A DNA stretch of 64,000 nt, taken from contig JAYESD010000002.1 in the NCBI GenBank assembly GCA_036927565.1, positions 139,259,167 through 139,323,166 of the forward strand. The letters are read 5' to 3'. This DNA comes from Tuctoria greenei (lineage: Eukaryota > Streptophyta > Magnoliopsida > Poales > Poaceae). A program made the position numbers and the translations under genes. This document shows, piece after piece, positions 20,950-33,669 of the stretch (its first letter is position 1; each line of letters opens with the position of its first letter). The notes below the pieces were generated by a model. That model did no database searches. It was not told where the DNA came from and saw nothing but the letters and a program-made list of their open reading frames with translations.

Positions 20950-23435
20950 GGTGACACCCGGTTTCGAAAATGAACCAAGAGCGACGCATATGTGTGACCA
21001 GGATGTTCAACACACATAAACTAGTGCATCACAAACAATATAGAAAAAATTACCACAACACAAATTATTGAATAAGTTTTTTATTACAATATTCAAATAA
21101 TCCTAAAATTAACCGTGTACATTTATCACAATCCAAACCATGACCACAACCAATACCAAACCATCCGAATTCCAAATTTCAACTCTAATCATGGAAGTTG
21201 TCCATGTGCTCATAACTGGGAGCACAACTATCATGATAGTTTTTAACACTCTGCAAAGGTTGTACCACTTTACCCACAAGTTCATGATTCGTCACCCGTC
21301 AGCGACTAAAGAAACCTCCCTTATGCCAATTACATTTCCTTAGGTGTATCGCCAAGAGATCACAAAATAACCTTTACAAAGGGATTACCAGCATATTCAG
21401 AGCCACTGAGGTTTCACCGGTGGCGATGGCTCCACTTGAGCACATCCAACCAAGGGTCCCCTCTTGTGCCGTTCGAATCTCAGGGCAGTCCCACCACTAT
21501 TTAAAACCCAACTGACTCCCATTTCCAGCCACCCCCAAACAATCCAAACAATGCTGGCAATACACCTAATTAATTGGCTAAGCCACACCCATACTTGACC
21601 TTGTGGTGGCACTTTTGTCCTGGCTTATTCTCGCACGAACCAGTCCTTAGGTCCAAGTCAAGCAAAACAACCATATACTCCAACCCAATCCACAAACCAT
21701 GCTTGCTTAGATCTTCCATGTCCCATGTTACCAAATAACCATGTCCATAAATTCACATTATCTATAGGTTCGTTAATTCATAGTTAAGCCACTTGGTTAG
21801 TTTCCTATCCCAATTAAAATTAATTAGAGTGAAGCAAAAAGGTAAAATGCCCTTTCCGACTATCTATAAAATAATCCAAGCGACATGGATGGTTAAACAA
21901 ATCAAGTAAACACCTATATTGGGTTCCCATCAAATTGACTCAAGCATGCAGTTTTCCAAACAAAAGGTTTAAAAACAGGATCAAAATGATTAAGGACACT
22001 TTCGTTGCTCTTGAGATTGGTTAGGATTAAAAGCTTCAAAGTTTTGGTGCTGGAAGTCCTCAACAACACCCTTTAGAGCAAAACCTTCTATTCCACTCAA
22101 CAAACATACAAAACAAATATTGCAATCAATAAATGCTCATATATTACTCAATATGCCATGAAATGCATGAATGATGCAATTGTGTGGTAACTCATGTTAT
22201 TAAGTTGATATCATTGCTTACTAACTAGTCCCAATTAAGTATTAAATTTTAAAACAAGTTTTAAGTCATTTCGGAGATTATTAAGGAAGTTCCAGGAAAT
22301 TTAAGAGCGGGAAGACCGGACTAGTATGCAGTGAGGCCGGACATGTCAGTTCTTGTACAGAAAGGGGATCAGACTAGTCTGCTCAGGGACCTAACAATTC
22401 CATTAAAGTTAGGGTTTTGGCGAATTTCCAACTAGAGCATGGTTAAAGTTTATATGGAACCATAATTTACGTAGAAAAGATGCATCTAAGATATTTACCA
22501 CGAATCCAAGGGCTCAAGGGTTGAGGAATCGATGAAACTCGATATCTTGACGTCTAGCTTCATAGAATATGAAGAACTTGGTGGAGGGAAACATTGACGA
22601 TGAAGTGTTTATGAAGATCGTTGCGACGATGATGATCTCGCTTGATCCCTCTCCTTCCTCCTCTTCCTTCTCTCCTGGTGATGAAGGCTCATTGATGGTG
22701 GCTCTCACGTGAATAAGAGTCTAGGGTTTCTTCTAATGTGACAAAGGGATGAAAGGGTGGGTTTTGGGGTGTTTATATAGGGTGGAGCATGTACAGTTTG
22801 GTAGAGTTTGAGTATAAGGCGGTGGAGGCCTAGGTGGGGTCCCACATGAGCTCCATAGGGGTTAGGCACAACATTCTTGGGCCCAATTAAGGCAACTAGC
22901 CAATAACTCGTTGGGAAGGAAAAATAGAATCCCAGTCGGGCACATCAGACTAGTCTGCTAGGGGCCGGACAAGTCCGATACGGGACAGAAAGTTGAATGG
23001 CCAAGTCCAGTGCATATCCGGACAAGTCCAAAAAGGACCCAAAAGAAAAGCACATAAGTCCGGTATGGGGTCGAACAAGTCTGGGGTCTTCTCAAATTTT
23101 CAAAAGCCGGACCGAATTGGGGAAATAACCGGACAACTCTGAAAAGTTCCAGTAGCAAAGAATGGACTAGTCCATACTCGGCAACGGAAAAGTCCGGACA
23201 ACATCAAAATCATTTTCGGAGCAATTGAGGGGAAAAAAGCGGATAAGTCTGAAAAATAACAGAGAGCAGAACGGACTAGTCTGGGGTCCAAACTGGACAA
23301 GTCCGCAGTAACACAAGATTTTAATTGCTATTTTGGTTCTAATTCATTATAAACTTGTTCCTTTTTGTGTTGCTTAATGTTAAACATGTATAAGAATGTA
23401 TGCAATGCATGATGGATGAAAATGAGGGTGTTAGA
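20950..23435 (-). repeat. Solo chromovirus LTR (DEL-2 family relative)
   Basis: A 2,486-bp solo LTR. Its ends on the plus strand, GGTGACACCCGG and GGGTGTTAGA, are decayed forms of TGTGACGCCCGG and GGGTGTTACA of the DEL-2 LTR (58429-61234), and it aligns with it in patches throughout. It lies exactly between codons of the Tat-like protease. The right duplication is GAGAC (23436-23440); the left copy has decayed to AATAC (20945-20949), but the expected uninterrupted codons restore GAGAC. No internal region is present, so it formed by LTR-LTR recombination. A TATATAAA box on the minus strand (22772-22779) and a palindrome array upstream of it are conserved with DEL-2. Confidence 0.85.
22946..23305 (-). 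promoter_or_regulatory. Palindromic 12-mer array in U3 of the solo LTR
   Basis: About eleven copies of a degenerate CGGACWAGTCCG, at 22946, 22966, 23019, 23072, 23130, 23163, 23185, 23240, 23272 and 23294 among others. Three more lie at 22317-22381. They sit 165-525 bp upstream of the minus-strand TATA box. Confidence 0.75.
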
Positions 23436-23860
23436 GAGACCCTCACCTTTGAAGTCCCCGGCTTCAACGTTCATACCACACATCTGGGGAGGCCGAGCTA
23501 TGCAAAGTTCCTAGCCATCCAGAATTACACCTACCTCAAGATGAAGATGTCGGCCCCAAGGGAATCATCATAGTGGAGGCCAAGTTCTTGCAGGCCTTTC
23601 TATGCGAGCAACACAATTGCGAGTTGGCCACGGCGGCGGTTGCATCAGCGGCACCCGGCTCGACCTGCCTGATGATGGCAAGAACCGCGCCTAAACTCAG
23701 CCGACCTTCAACCAGTCCTTCGGAGTACACCGAGATGGTCAAGGACCGTTTCGAGGGCTTGGAAAAACAGAGAGGGCCACCTCCGTGCCACCCAATGAAT
23801 AAAAAGTGTATCCTAGTGCTGCTTGTTGTACCTCAAAACCCGACTTAGGGCATATGAAAT
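23436..23860 (+). pseudogene. Tat-like protease, C-terminal part
   Basis: The frame resumes after the solo LTR: ETLTFEVPGFNVHTTHL, GRPSYAKFLAIQNYTYLKMK and SAPRESS, matching the usual GRPCYAKFMAVPNYTYLKLKMPGP block of RIRE2-type elements. A stop follows. Further text (STSPSEYTEMVKDRFEGLEK) is not assigned. Confidence 0.75.
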
Positions 23861-24422
23861 ATACAGACGCCAGGAGTTTCTATCTTCTCCCATCTCGACC
23901 ACCCATGGGTAGACCCCTCCTTTGTTCTTTGTCAAGACTGCACAACAGAGGTAATGACCCAACCCAAGAGTGACGCTCGGGGGCTAACCACCCACACATA
24001 GCAAATGGTCGAAGGCATCGAAAGTGTCTAAAAAAGACAAGTGCAAAGAATTACCACCTAAGCAAGTTGCAAGAACAGAGCAAGAAAAAAAAAACACCAA
24101 GAACATGTTTTTATAAGTCCAAGGGAGCTCCGATTACAAACAAGAGCCACTCGGGCCCAAACGACGGTCCACTTTGTCCCGGATCGCCTTCTCGAGAACG
24201 AGCTCGACCACGAAGGATGCGGCAGGCACGACCACGTCAAAGAACCTTTCAGGATCCACGACCATCCTATCTCTAAGAAAGCAGTGGTGGACCTAAAGAT
24301 CAATGGCATGGTAGTGGGACAGTGCGATGCCCATGGCAACCCGTGCCCAACAAAAACCCGAATGGCCCCCACGGTCGAGAGCCAGGCATTCACCTAGCTC
24401 GGTGTCTGAACCAGATGGTTGG
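23861..24422 (+). other. Tat-like host, unassigned remainder before ATH-1
   Basis: No RT, RNase H or integrase motif is seen. Charged text (RERARPRRMRQARPRQRTF) suggests decayed coding. It is cut by ATH-1 at 24422 with GTTGG (24418-24422) duplicated at 49376-49380. Confidence 0.4.
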
Positions 24423-25278
24423 TGATGAAGACTGTTATATACCAATTTTACCCGTCAATATAACTCAATTATGTGGAGGAAATATCATTTCTTGCCCACA
24501 TCACCTTTCTATTTAACCTATTTCCACGTGTCCCTGGAGAAAGTAGTGCATGCAGGAATTCTATGCAGAATTGAAGTGAAACAAGGGGATGGATCCTATA
24601 AAATATCATTCCAGCCAATCAGGTGATGCCACATGGCGCCACGTGGATAAAATGGCACAGAAATAGAAGTATCCGAGGCCATCAAATGGTGTATCACAAT
24701 TATCAGTCAATGGGACCCACCTGGAATTCACCCCGAGGAAGCACACCAGAAACGGTCAACATTTCTATTCGGCCAACTAGGGGGTTTGCTCGAACCTTTC
24801 CTGGCGCCAAACTCGGTCAGCTTCCACATGTCGACTCCTTGTGGTGCCTTGGTCACGATGAAGACTGATTCGCGCACTTTTAGTTGCTAGAACTGACCCT
24901 TCTCCAAGCAATAAATAGGACACCTCACCCCTCACTTTAACACACACTACTTGAGTATTCATTTATTGCACTCACTACTCTCCATAGGTTTAGAGGAGTA
25001 TAGGCTGTAGAGATGAGAGTCTCGAGTCCATAGTCCAAGTAGAAGAGGAGTAGGAGTCTCTTACTGATTTCCAATTGGGAAAGGTATGGCTCTTATATTC
25101 CTATTTGTATTTGTGACTTTATTCTTAATAAAGATTTTATCTTTATTCTTCCATTGTTCATATACTTTAATGAAGCGTTTCTTGTTTGATTGTGGATTCC
25201 ATGTATGTGGTATGAGTAGTATTTATGATAATGCTATACCATTCTCTATATATCATCATAAACACTATAAACCTCTAG
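24423..25278 (+). repeat. ATH-1 5' LTR, first part
   Basis: Starts TGATGAAGACTGTTATATAC. It contains CAATAAATAGG (about 24909), the decayed TATA of this LTR family, and the shared block at 25172-25200. DEL-1 cuts it at 25278; it resumes at 41547. Confidence 0.88.
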
Positions 25279-26178
25279 TGTAAAATCCCACTTTTTCCTT
25301 TCATGTGAAGTTCAACTACAAGTTGTTTATCATACATAATGGAGGTCAATATAGTTATGCACATGAACTTGACCTCACTAAAAAGTTTTCTTTCTACTCA
25401 TGTTTAAATCTTATTAACATGAGGACTGGACTTCACCCTAAGCCTAGAACATTTTAAATAAACCTTTCTGCATAGTTGGGAAGTTAATTGATTGAAATGG
25501 CTAGGTCAAATTATATTGCAGCAATATAAAGATCAAAACAAATGTAATGTGATTATGTTGTATGCATATTTGGCCCTACCAAAAAGATTCAAATCCAAGG
25601 CTCCAAGTTTTTCCTTGGACTCTTAAATATCTTAAATAGCCTCTCAGAAAATTTTCAAAATTTTTGAAGTACATCTTTCATTTATTTGGACACGTACAAG
25701 GGATTCATTTCGCGTCGACATCCAATTTCGCTTTGCACTAAACTTTGCCCAAATCAACCCCCAATTTTTCCTAAGACCTTTTGTGGTTCAGGGGACTTTG
25801 TTTCAAAGATTGGGGATTTATGGACCTCAGATACTATTTATTTCAATAAGGTTTATACCCATATTTGAATTCAAATTTGAATTTGAATTTGATACAAACT
25901 ATGTCCAAATTGAAATCTGATTGCAGAATTGGATTCCTCATATTTTTCTTAGCCTATCTGTAAATTTTGGGAATTTTTGGACAATTTTTGAGCTAGAATT
26001 TAGAGGAAGGGATATGGGAGAGAGGTGGGGCCCACAAGTCAGTCGGTGAAACCGTTTAACCGCCCCTGTTTTCTTTCCACGGGCGACACCGCGACGCTGC
26101 ATGCCGCCAGTGCGCCGTCGGCCGTCGGTCGCGTCCAGCTTCCCCCCCCCCCAGCGTCCTTATCTACCGTGGTGAAGG

Positions 26179-26188
26179 CTATAAAACC
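26179..26188 (+). promoter_or_regulatory. TATA box of the DEL-1 5' LTR
   Basis: CTATAAAACC, with GC-rich sequence downstream. It is repeated identically at 38191-38200 in the 3' LTR. It is the best TATA box in the LTR and sits about 900 bp from its start. Confidence 0.7.
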
Positions 26189-29100
26189 ACCCCCCGTCGA
26201 CCAGAGTCTATCCCCGATTCACATTTAACCGCGCCACACCATTTCATCGCCGCCGCGATCACCCCAGTGCCGCCTGATGCCACGCATCCTCATCGTCGAT
26301 ACAAGCATCATCATCCTTTGCAGTCTATAGCAAAAAGGTGTGCAACGACCTCGTGCAACTTCTGGTTAAGTTTGAATTCCTATCGTGCATCCTAGCTTCT
26401 GTATTCCTTCAATTCCCGAAGCGCTTCTATAGCTGCGAGGCTAGTTCGTCGGTTTAATTCTGATTGTATGCACAAAATTTCTTTGATCCAGTTAGACGAC
26501 ATGATCTATGTAGCCTAGCGCACCTTCCCTCCAAAAATCAGAAAGAACCGTCGACTAATTAGCAAGTTCTTCGATTTTTCCCCTTCTGCCATTGATGGAG
26601 CTCGATTCACTGTCAACTTCGGTGTTGCCGGCTATGTAACGAGCTCTAGACACTCCTAAAACCTTTCCCATGCATCCACGATGCTTCCTGAGCTTTCAAA
26701 CAAAGTTTTAGCTAGGGAATCGAGGGTCTCCACAACACCGAAACCCTAACACCCGCCGCCGCCGTCGGGAATGGTTTTCCGGTCACCCCTCGCCGTCGGG
26801 AGTTGGTACATCGTGTTCCCCGCACGAAAATAAGGTGGGGCGGCGAGTACCGAAGCCTCCCATGGGCCGGGATCTATCGCCGGCGAAAGCGCCGCCGCGC
26901 GCCGGTGAGAACGCCGCCGCCCGAGCCGTGGACCGAGGTGGAAGAAGACTGGGACGCAGGTCCCACTTGCCAACGAAAGCAAAGGCGCTGGATCAATCTG
27001 TGGCTAGGGATTTAGTGCGGCCACGTGGGAAAATTTATGACCCCCGGTGTGGCTAGCCCCTGATTGGCTGGTTTTAAATCCAGTGGGCCCTGGCGCCAAA
27101 TTTAAAAGCTGAAATTCCCCATTTGGTGTAGAACCATTTCCAAAGTTTAAAAATCAATATCACTCGGTAGAATGCTCCAAAAATATTCAAACAAAATTTG
27201 TTTGAAAGCCCTTGAGCTCTAGTTTCTGTCAGTACCAATTAGGTTCTGTGAAACGCACAGTTAAATTCCATAGGAAACAATCTTCCCAAAGGCTAATACA
27301 ATTTTTCCAGATGAACTTGCCACTGGAAAAATCCCAATAATTTACATAAAGTACACTGTCCTATTATCGACTACCAGAAAAAGTTTGACAGCCATTGAAC
27401 TTGTATAAACCTCCGTATAGTTCAATTACCTTTTTCAGTTATTGAATTTTTACAGATGTTCAGTTGCTTTATTATGTCCCAAATTTGGACTGAACCTTTA
27501 GTAATACACTAGTTCCTGTAAAAATCTTGGATTTAATTGACCAAATCTCCTAGTCCTAATTCAGTTGCAAACTGAATATTAATTGAAAAGCTAAAAATTC
27601 AATTATTAGATAATTCCATAAATTCTTGCCAACTTTAAAATTCAATAACTCCTTCCCCAAGGCTTACAAATTTATGAAACAAATTTTGCTAGAACCAGAA
27701 CAACTTCCTCTATCATTATTATCAACTGGCAGCTATGTTCAAACTGCAGTTTCTTCTATAAAATTCTTGGAAATTTATTGCTTGCCATAATTTTAGAGAC
27801 AACAATCTACTTTGATCATCTCCTGTTCTTTGCAAGAGCTTCTACCATATTCACTAATATCTACCATCAAAGTTCCACAACCAATTAGGTCCTTATCCTA
27901 TAATGATCACCATAGATTAAATTATGTTCCTGGTAGTAATTATTTTTCAATGTCATTCATAAACATATTATATGCATATCGTATAGTGACCGAAGTCGAG
28001 AAGGAACCAGCGGCCTTGGAAGTACACCTGCCGGATACTAACCCTGACTCTGAACTGCATTCGGGCAAGCCCCGGTTTGCATTTAGGTCATTTATAAAAT
28101 TTTACTTTATCACTATGATGATTAGCATATGAATTGTGCATTACGTATATGGTGCTTGAATACTCCAGATGCATGACCCACAATCCCATTGGTTAATTGG
28201 GTAGGTTCATCACTCAACGTGTAGAATTGCTATGCTAATGTAGTAGGTAAACCGGTAGAAGTCGAGTAGTTGGAATCTACTCGCGAGATAGAAATTTACA
28301 CTCATATACACTGGGATAACATTTATAGAAAATCACTGTCACATCTAAAACTCGAGAACGGTCAGAGATGGATAGGAAGCGACAAGACGTGGTCTTGGTC
28401 GCATAGCTCTGACTGGTCAGTTAAGGCCCGTCTGTATGCGGCCCCTTCGGACAAGCTTGAATTGTACTGGTGACATTATGGACATATGGAATCCAGTAAA
28501 CCGACATAACTCGATAATTGGGATGTTGAGGCCCATTAACTCACCATCGATAGGGGTGGGTTGAGGACAGTAAGGTGTAAATCGATCGGCGGACACATGA
28601 GGTGTTCCGTGCGGAGACCTTCTGTTCGCGGAGGTGAGACGGGCTCGATGTTCGGGTTTCTTGTGAAAGGTGGCCATATACGCCTAGTACTGAAGTGTTA
28701 CGTAGGTACTGGTGTACTCGCTAAAATTTCTGAACGACATATGTGTCGTATTGTCCGGGTGTGTCCTGATTGCAATCACCGTCCCTCACGGTAATAGAGT
28801 ACCACCTTTTCACTGCGCCGTGACGTAGTAAATACTAAAGAAGTTAGAAAAATACATTGTATTGAATTATAATTGCTTTGCGACCTTGTATGACTTAGAG
28901 GTAGTAAAATTAAAGTTTATAGTTTCCCCATACTTTAGCTGTAATAGCATTATGTGCTCTGGGCATGTCATATCATCGGCAAAGCGTTTCTTGTTTGATT
29001 GTGGAGTCTATGATGTGCCGTGCTTGGAGAATGTCATTTGCTACTTAAAAACCTGATTATAAGGATCCACTTGTAGGCGAGTCATTTATGCTTCACCTTA

Positions 29101-29462
29101 CCTATGCTTAGTGTCCACCCTTGCATATGTCTAGTAAGACGGGTTGGTCTTGCTAAGCCTTATGCTCATGTTTGCAGTTAATGAGTTTTTGCAGGTTATA
29201 CAATTGATGAAGGGTTTGATGATGAGGCTGCACCCCCTCCAGGGTGTACAGCCGAGTGGGAACCCTGAACGCTGCCGTAATTTGCGTGTTGCTAGTGCAA
29301 AGTATCCAGGGCATGGATGACTTTGCTGTTGCATAGCTAGTGCTGAGAGCGTAGCTATGATATATATATTTCTTTCATTCCGCTAGTATTGTAAAACTTC
29401 CGCTGTAAGATATATAAAAGACTTCGTCTTGTATTTTATTCTCGTTCTGTTCTTGTATACTG

Positions 29463-29492
29463 TTGGGTGTCGCATCGCACGACACCACCCAA
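29463..29492 (+). other. Hairpin near the end of the DEL-1 LTR
   Basis: TTGGGTGTCG pairs with CGACACCACCCAA across a 7-base loop, with a 3-base bulge. The same hairpin is kept at 41477-41506. It lies 35 bp before the LTR end, in U5. Confidence 0.6.
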
Positions 29493-29531
29493 TGAGATCC
29501 TCGTATGTCGGGATTCCGGTCCCCACATACA

Positions 29532-29543
29532 TGGTATCAGAGC
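29532..29543 (+). other. DEL-1 primer-binding site
   Basis: TGGTATCAGAGC matches the initiator-Met tRNA 3' end over all 12 bases. It lies 4 bases after the LTR end. Confidence 0.92.
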
Positions 29544-31377
29544 ATCATTGGGAACAATGTACTTGAAAGGAACATATTTTCAAAAAATTAGGATTTGAGT
29601 GAGGAATTAGCTATATGCCCTTATAAGGAGTATTATTAGTATAAGATATAGAGGTGGTAAAACTAACTATGTGTTATTATATTCTGTAACGACGCCCCGA
29701 CGTAAGGTAAGAAGTAAGGTACGCCACCGAGAGCAGATCAGTCTCGGTAAACTCAGCATACGAGAAGTGGTATGTGAAATTTCCGTGGCTTGGCACAGGA
29801 AGTTAATAGGAATCTCTGAAGCTTTCAATGTTTCTGAGAACCTATGATACGCGGTACCCCAGCGTGCTTCAAAGTTAGTGGGAGCCCCCGTTGGGTGGTG
29901 TATAACCCAATAGTATGCCTCTCTAGAACCATTCATGTTCTATGGGAGCATGCGAAACACGTATGCCCGAGCGTGTATAAGCCGGATCGTGCGGGAGTCT
30001 TTGCTGTACAGACGTATTTATAGCCATTTACCTCGAGACATGACCTCGCTCGAGGGCGACTCACACCAGAGTCGTATGCATTTATTTTCATATGAATTAT
30101 TGTGACTGCCTGTCGTGCTTCCCCGTACCGCCCTTGAGGTGTGAAGGTGTGAAAGGGGATTGTTTGTCTTTTGCAGCATTAACTATGGTAGAAGACCGTG
30201 TAGAAACCGTTTGCGAGAGAACGATATAGGAACCACCTATAGACGGAACCGGATATACCGGATAGAATTTTCTTTGGTGAGGTATGTAGTACCATCAGTA
30301 TCAAACATGATACTAGACCATCCCCAACGAAACAATGGATGCATAATGTTTTGGAAAGTCCAAATATCAGATGCTGGTAGGTTTGGACTCCAAAAAAAGG
30401 GACTCCGACTCGATAGGGTAAGTAGAATAAAGATTCTTGATTTCTGGCAGAAGTTGGCTTGACTTTGCCGGGTTGTAATCTTGGTTATCGTATAGATAAC
30501 ATAACGGTATCATATATGGATGGAAATATCGTGAAGACCTCTACAACTTTTCTGTTGATCGTCAAAACAGAAAGGTTTCATAATCTGGTGAAATTTGGAG
30601 TATACTAAAACTGCTCCCGATGACCCAACCATTATACCAGTTCCAGAAATATTTCCATAACTCCCTGTAGAAACATCTTCTGCCTAATTGTGTCACTTTT
30701 CTGGAAAGGGAAGAGGCAGGTCTACAGGTTTGATGTTTAGAGTTTTTCCTAATTCGAATTTGAGTCAAATCAAATTTGGAAAATCAAAACAGTGGACTGC
30801 GGGACTGCTGGTGCAAACCAGTCAGTTCAACTGTTTAGTTTGAATAGTCATAACTTTTAATCTAGAATAGTAACCTAGTCACATATATACATTTCTGGAA
30901 ATCTTAGGAAGTCCTCTATCAACTTCATTTTGCATTCATGATCTGAATCTGAGTATAGCGGTGTCTAATTCCATTTGTCGCAAACTTGGTTCTGGCAGTC
31001 CAGAACTTGAAGCCGTTTGCACATGTTTGTGAATTCGCGCACGATACCTGTATAACAAACTTTTCAGGGTAGTAACTCTTTTACTTATGGATTTTTAACT
31101 TGATGTTATACAAAGTTTATTTTGTCATTACCTCAAAATATTGTCATGATATTCCTGTATAATTTGTGGACATTACTACGTATACAGGGGAGGTTCTGTC
31201 AAAATTTCCAGAAAATTTTGGGTCAACTTAAAACCTGAATAGATTCTATTTCCTAGCTCACTTGTAGATGTATGAGTACAATCTGGAAATATTGGAAAGT
31301 ATACTACAACTTTGGTATTCAACTTCACCTTTGATTCTGAAAATTCCTGTATGAAACTGTGGTGTTTCTACGGGAAG
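29544..31377 (+). other. DEL-1 leader
   Basis: 1.8 kb of AT-rich sequence with only chance ORFs on both strands. No structure is recognised beyond the primer site. Confidence 0.7.
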
Positions 31378-32337
31378 ATGGCAGCAGAGATGATCCAATT
31401 ACCTAACGGTTGGGTGCACGCGACATGCACTGGTCAAGGCGGGTTTCCAGATTTGTTTGTCTTGCTGATAAGCCAGTGTGGATATGAGGAGGTGCCTAGC
31501 TAATTGAGAAAAGAATTCCATGACCACAGGGTGAAGAGGTGCGTCATCTATGTCGACGTGCCTGCTGGTCCTCCAAGCAACGGATGGGCCCCCTTTTCTA
31601 TCAAAACAAGGGGTGTTCTGTTGGAAGAAACTTGGGGCTTCGCCGCAAGTGTTGCTATGGGGAGGTTTTGCAAACTTCACCATCATCAGCTATTGGGTAC
31701 TCCGTATGAGTTCTTTCCGGTCAGAGGTAGAGCTGCTGAAGGGTGGGCTAACCGATTGATCGCCGACTATGATCTCCGCGGTGGAACATCAGTGACAGCC
31801 TTAGTGGTGTATGCATCGGCATCACGTCGCGAAAATGGCACCCAGAAGGTGGGCATTAAGGAGTTGGTGGATAATCTGAGGGAAACCATGATTAGAGGGG
31901 ATCATTTTGAGCGTGAAAATAAATCGCTTAGAACCTCGATCACTCCTCTCAACCGACGTCTCCGTTTCAAAGAAGAGCAGTATGAGTTAATTGCTCAAGA
32001 CCTGTCAGAGGCTCGTGGAGCAACTCAAGAGATGGAAACTGAGTTAGAAGCAAGCTTAGTTGATGTGCACCAGCTGGGTACTCAGTTGAGCATGATGACT
32101 GAAGATCGAGATCGGTCCAGGGCAGAGGCTCAGGACTGGAAAGCCAGCTGTGAACAGGCCCAGCAAGAACTTGACGGCTTTAGGATGTTTATGGTGTAGG
32201 CCGATGTACAAGCATTGGCTGCCACAAAAGCATCGATAATGGGTGAGGCAGTAGCATCTACTTTAGCACCCATACCCGTAGTACCCAATCCTGAGGAAGA
32301 AGAAGAAGATCCCGAGGAACTCCAATACGTCGAGTAG
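31378..32337 (+). pseudogene. DEL-1 extra ORF ahead of gag (dsRBD-like fold plus coiled coil)
   Basis: A 320-codon frame in one phase, from ATG 31378 (AAGATGGCA context) to TAG 32335, interrupted by only two stops: TAA at 31501 and TAG at 32197, both one C-to-T change from Gln codons. The N-terminal 125 residues start AAEMIQLPNGWVHATCTGQG, then FPDLFVLLISQCGYEEVP (helix-like), EFHDH, RCVIYVDVP and PFSIKTRG (strand-like), and TWGFAASVAMGRFCKLH (helix-like). This alpha-beta-beta-beta-alpha order is like a double-stranded RNA-binding domain. Residues about 155-265 are heptad-like and charged (RETMIRGDHFERENKSL), a coiled coil. The tail is acidic (EEEEEDPEEL). Related unannotated proteins occur in grass genomes as far as I recall. 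Its function is unknown; the dsRBD-like reading is inference from secondary-structure pattern only. Confidence 0.7.
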
Positions 32338-32715
32338 GACGTATTGAAGTGGGATGTGGCAACACTTCTGCCGACACGGGGCAACATATAGTTTAATAGT
32401 TGCTCATGTTTTTCTTTTGTGACCATGTTTGTGTCATATTAAGAGTAGTGGTGTTTATGTCTAAGATGACAAGGTGTGTACGACATCTCATGAGGACCAA
32501 GTATGGTAGAGATGTATTTCCATAGTGGGAGTCCATCATTTTGGAGTTTTCTGCTGTAAACTTGGTCGCGAGATAATATATCTTGTATAAAGCTTGTACT
32601 TTATCAATATATGTTGATGTTGTATATTATCTATCGTGGTCTACCACGTTAATATTTATATGGAAGGATGAACTTGAGGCAATGAGACTTATGGTGTAAA
32701 ACGTTGTATTGCAGC

Positions 32716-33669
32716 ATGGTGCGTACACGTACAACCCCGGAAGTGGGAGGTTCAAGTGGGGGACAGTGGGATGACACCCCACCCACGGGGCAGAATACGC
32801 CCCAGACGCAGCCACCTCCACCACCTCCACCTACACTTCCCAGAAGTCTCGCGGAGGTTCTCGCAGCAGTACTCGGCTCGCACGACGAGCAAACCGAGTT
32901 GTTGCGAACCCTTGTGCAGCACTCGTCCCGTCAAAGGGGACGACACACTGATGGGCCACGTCAGTCATATCCGATTTCCTACTCGGATTTCGCATCGACG
33001 CATCCGCCGGTCTTCAGGGAAGCCGACAAACCTTTGGAGGCGGACAACTGGCTCTGCACCATTGAAGGGAAGTTTGGTTTACTCGAGATAACCGAACAAC
33101 AGAAGACTCTGTTTGTAGCTCAGCAACTACAGGGTTCTGCTGGTGCGTGGTGGGCAAACTACCTCGCCGCAAGCCCCGCAGGCTATGTTGTGAGCTGGGT
33201 AGAATTCTGGGAGGCATTCCGCACCTACCATATACCTCTCGGGATTATGAGGAGGAAGCTTCAAGAGTTCTTGGAGCTGAAGCAGGGAGGGAGGAGTGCT
33301 TACGAGTCTTCCAAGACCTTCAACCACTTGGCCCAGTATGCACAGGACCAAGTGAGCACGGAAGTGGGGAAGCGAGAGTGCTTCTACCGGGGGTTGAACT
33401 CCAAGATGAAGGACAAGCTGGTCTTATTCAACCGCGGCAACTTCAACGACATTGTCAATGCCGTGATCATGCAGGAGGATGCTACTCGAGAGTTGTCCTC
33501 AGACAAGAAGAAGAGGAGTTTTCTGCAGGGCAGCGGAGGTGGTGCTCCTCAGAAGTACCGAATGGTGTATCGATCACCATCCGGCCAGAGGTGGCAACCG
33601 CCATCACGACCACCGATGTTCAGTGGTCGCCAGTTCAGCAACGCCGGTTTCGGACCGCAGCAACAGTAG
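32716..33669 (+). pseudogene. DEL-1 gag
   Basis: Retrotransposon gag. The first ATG is at 32716 (MVRTRTTPEVGG), just after a TATTGCAG that could be a splice acceptor. Pro-rich linker, then the gag core: VFREADKPLEADNWLCTIE, LFVAQQLQGSAGAWWANYL, FWEAFRTYHIPLGIMRRKL and CFYRGLNSKMKDKL. It ends at TAG 33667-33669 in the same frame as pol (from 33670), so this is an in-frame stop, not a separate ORF. By family comparison a single gag-pol frame is expected, and TAG is one change from CAG. Confidence 0.9.

Larger units (their letters stand above)
25279..29527 (+). repeat. DEL-1 5' LTR
   Basis: 4,249 bp. It contains a TATA box at 26180, a GC-rich region (about 26040-27060), the 31-nt block shared with Athila LTRs (28978-29008) and a bulged hairpin near the end (29463-29492). 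If transcription starts just after the TATA box, more than 3 kb of LTR (R plus U5) lies in the RNA leader. Confidence 0.92.

Noticed and set aside
24058..24393. Minus-strand 111-codon ORF
   Set aside because: It lies antisense to the Tat-like relic and shows no motif; it is probably a shadow frame.
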